The position numbers and the translations under genes are program-made. The notes under the pieces are model-generated. The model saw only the letters and a program-made list of their open reading frames with translations, made no database searches and was not told where the DNA came from. This document shows positions 62,484 to 64,000 of a stretch of 64,000 nucleotides of DNA, piece after piece. Every line of letters starts with the position of its first letter. The stretch's first letter is position 1. The stretch is from Cohnella caldifontis (GTDB lineage Bacteria; Bacillota; Bacilli; Paenibacillales; Paenibacillaceae): positions 62,001 through 126,000 of the forward strand of contig NZ_JAQZSJ010000001.1 of assembly GCF_029360585.1 (NCBI RefSeq), given 5' to 3'.

Positions 62484-64000
62484 TTACGCCGTCAAGAAAC
62501 GGTACTGGGCCTCCACGAGGCTGCGGTAATGCCCCGGGCGCTTCATGAGCTCGTCGTGGTTGCCCTGTTCCACGATCTCGCCGTGATCGAGCACGACGAT
62601 CGTGTCCGCATGGCGGATCGTCGACAGCCGGTGCGCCACGATGAAGGACGTGCGGCCTTCCAGCAGCCGGCCGAGCGCCTCCTGGATACGCAGCTCCGTC
62701 TCGGTGTCGATGCTGGCCGTCGCTTCGTCCAGGATGAGGATTTTCGGATCGGCGAGCAGCGCCCGCGCGAACGAGAGGAGCTGCCGCTGGCCGACGGACA
62801 GCGCGCTGCCCCTCTCCTGCACCTGCGTATCATAGCCGTCCGGCAAGTTCACGATGAAATCGTGGGCCAGCACCGACCGGGCCGCGGCTTCCACTTCCGC
62901 GTCCGTCGCGTCGGGCCGGCCGTAGCGGATGTTCTCGCGGATCGTGCCCGAGAAGATGAACGTGTCCTGCAGCACGATCCCGACCTGCGACCGCAAGCTG
63001 TCCAAGGTGACGTCCCGCACGTCGACGCCGTCGAGCAGCACCCGGCCTTCCGTCACGTCGTAGAACCGGCACAGCAAGCTGACGATCGTGCTTTTTCCCG
63101 AACCGGTATGGCCGACGAGCGCGACCGACATGCCGGGCTTGACGTCCAGGCTGACGTTCCGCAGCGCCAGCCGGTCCGCGTCGTACGCGAAAGACACGCG
63201 ATCGAACTTGACGGCGCCTTGCAGGGCGGGCATCGGAAAGGCGTCCTTTTTCTCGGGAACGGCCGGCTTTTCGTCCATGTATTCGAAAATCCGCTCGACC
63301 GACGACATCGCGATCAACAGTTGGGAATACATGTTGCCGAGCCGCGTGATCGGCTCCCAGAAGCTCCCGACGTAGTTGACGAACGCGACGAGAATGCCGA
63401 CCGTTACCGCCCCGGTTTGGATCAGGTGCGTGCCGTACAGGATCAGGATCAGCGTGCCGACGGCCGACGTGATCTCGATCACCGGACCGAACAACTGGTT
63501 CATCGCGGATGCGAAGTTCCAAGAACGGAGATTGTCCCGGACCATGCCTTCGAAAAACGTTTTGTTCTCGTCCTCCTGCGTGAACGCCTGCGTGACCCGG
63601 ATGCCCTGGATCGCTTCGTTCAAGTGGGAGTTGATGCGGGACGACTTGATCCGCACGATCTGCCAGGCGAGCCGGATCCGTTTCCGAAGCGAGGTGGAAA
63701 CGAGGAACATGACCGGCACCGTGATCATGACGGCGAGGCCCAGCTTGAAATTCAGCGCGAGCAGGATGACGATGATGCCGAACAGCTGCAAAATGTCGAT
63801 GATCGAGTTGACGAGGCCGTTGGTCAGCATTTCCTGCAGCGAGTTGACGTCGTTCGTGACCCGGACCAAGACGGACCCGGCAGGCCGCTTGTCGTAAAAC
63901 CGGAAAGACAACGATTGCAAATGCTTGAACAGCGCGGACCGCACGTCGAAAATGACGAACTGTCCGATCCGGTTCGTTTTGTTGATCGTATAGTGCGACG
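62484..64000 (-). CDS. ABC exporter, fused permease/ATPase, 5' part outside the window
   Basis: 504 residues seen of a half-transporter that begins beyond the window; the frame is open to base 64000. The transmembrane domain (e.g. LVNSIIDILQLFGIIVILLALN) continues to an ABC domain with Walker A VALVGHTGSGKSTIVSLL, signature ALSVGQRQLLSFARALLADPK, Walker B ILILDEATASID and H-loop VAHRLST. This is a lipid/drug exporter-type (MsbA-like) half; such genes often come in pairs, and a partner may lie beyond the edge. Confidence 0.92.
   Translation of the reverse strand, partial: SHYTINKTNRIGQFVIFDVRSALFKHLQSLSFRFYDKRPAGSVLVRVTNDVNSLQEMLTNGLVNSIIDILQLFGIIVILLALNFKLGLAVMITVPVMFLVSTSLRKRIRLAWQIVRIKSSRINSHLNEAIQGIRVTQAFTQEDENKTFFEGMVRDNLRSWNFASAMNQLFGPVIEITSAVGTLILILYGTHLIQTGAVTVGILVAFVNYVGSFWEPITRLGNMYSQLLIAMSSVERIFEYMDEKPAVPEKKDAFPMPALQGAVKFDRVSFAYDADRLALRNVSLDVKPGMSVALVGHTGSGKSTIVSLLCRFYDVTEGRVLLDGVDVRDVTLDSLRSQVGIVLQDTFIFSGTIRENIRYGRPDATDAEVEAAARSVLAHDFIVNLPDGYDTQVQERGSALSVGQRQLLSFARALLADPKILILDEATASIDTETELRIQEALGRLLEGRTSFIVAHRLSTIRHADTIVVLDHGEIVEQGNHDELMKRPGHYRSLVEAQYRFLTA

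Overview
The window is most likely chromosome from a GC-rich, endospore-forming Firmicute of the Paenibacillaceae (Paenibacillus/Cohnella type). The evidence is spore genes (a CotE homologue, a SpoVK-type AAA protein, a YheC/YheD ATP-grasp protein), a Bacillus-type lexA/yneA SOS locus, a glnR-glnA pair, and the conserved order cotE-mutS-mutL-miaA-hfq-spoVK-hflX-glnR-glnA. Strong Shine-Dalgarno sequences and frequent GTG/TTG starts also fit. I could not run a database search, so family names come from motifs, length and gene order.

Layout. 0-3.7 kb: an NlpC/P60 hydrolase cut by the window edge, a YheC/D-like protein, then divergent yneA and lexA sharing five LexA-box-like sites, then csaA. 3.8-24.6 kb: a long minus-strand housekeeping cluster, read right to left as cotE, putative amidoligase, an array of 52-bp tandem repeats, mutS, S41 protease, mutL, an RsmJ-like methyltransferase, miaA, hfq, a class A penicillin-binding protein, DUF402, a YdcF-type protein, spoVK-like, hflX, ynbB-like, glnR, glnA. 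24.7-29 kb: a chemotaxis-type receptor, an M32 carboxypeptidase, a HesB-like protein and a beta carbonic anhydrase.

29-46.5 kb is accessory in character. It holds regulators (HxlR x2, AraC x2, LuxR/LAL, MocR, XRE) beside redox or detoxification enzymes (VOC proteins, a DHFR-like reductase, MDR dehydrogenases, SDR, aldo/keto reductase) and small unknown proteins, one a 26-residue hydrophobic peptide. Several divergent promoter regions carry palindromes that look like operators. 46.5-53.9 kb: a polysaccharide deacetylase, a divergent two-component pair (7TMR-DISM-like kinase and OmpR-type regulator), an rRNA-methyltransferase-like protein, a CapA-like lipoprotein and a MarR regulator. 53.9-64 kb: parC and parE (topoisomerase IV), an ABC-2 transporter pair, an SGNH hydrolase and the C-terminal part of an ABC exporter.

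The most unusual non-coding content is four gene-free stretches carrying repeats: nine 52-bp units upstream of mutS, including a 104-bp dimer duplicated exactly; a TGTCCGTTA motif spaced 50 bp apart at two distant loci; a roughly 68-bp hairpin-rich element present as inverted copies around parE, the ABC genes and the SGNH gene, one copy also splitting parE from parC; and a third AT-richer motif set near 62.2 kb. I saw no tRNA, rRNA, CRISPR array, insertion sequence or prophage.
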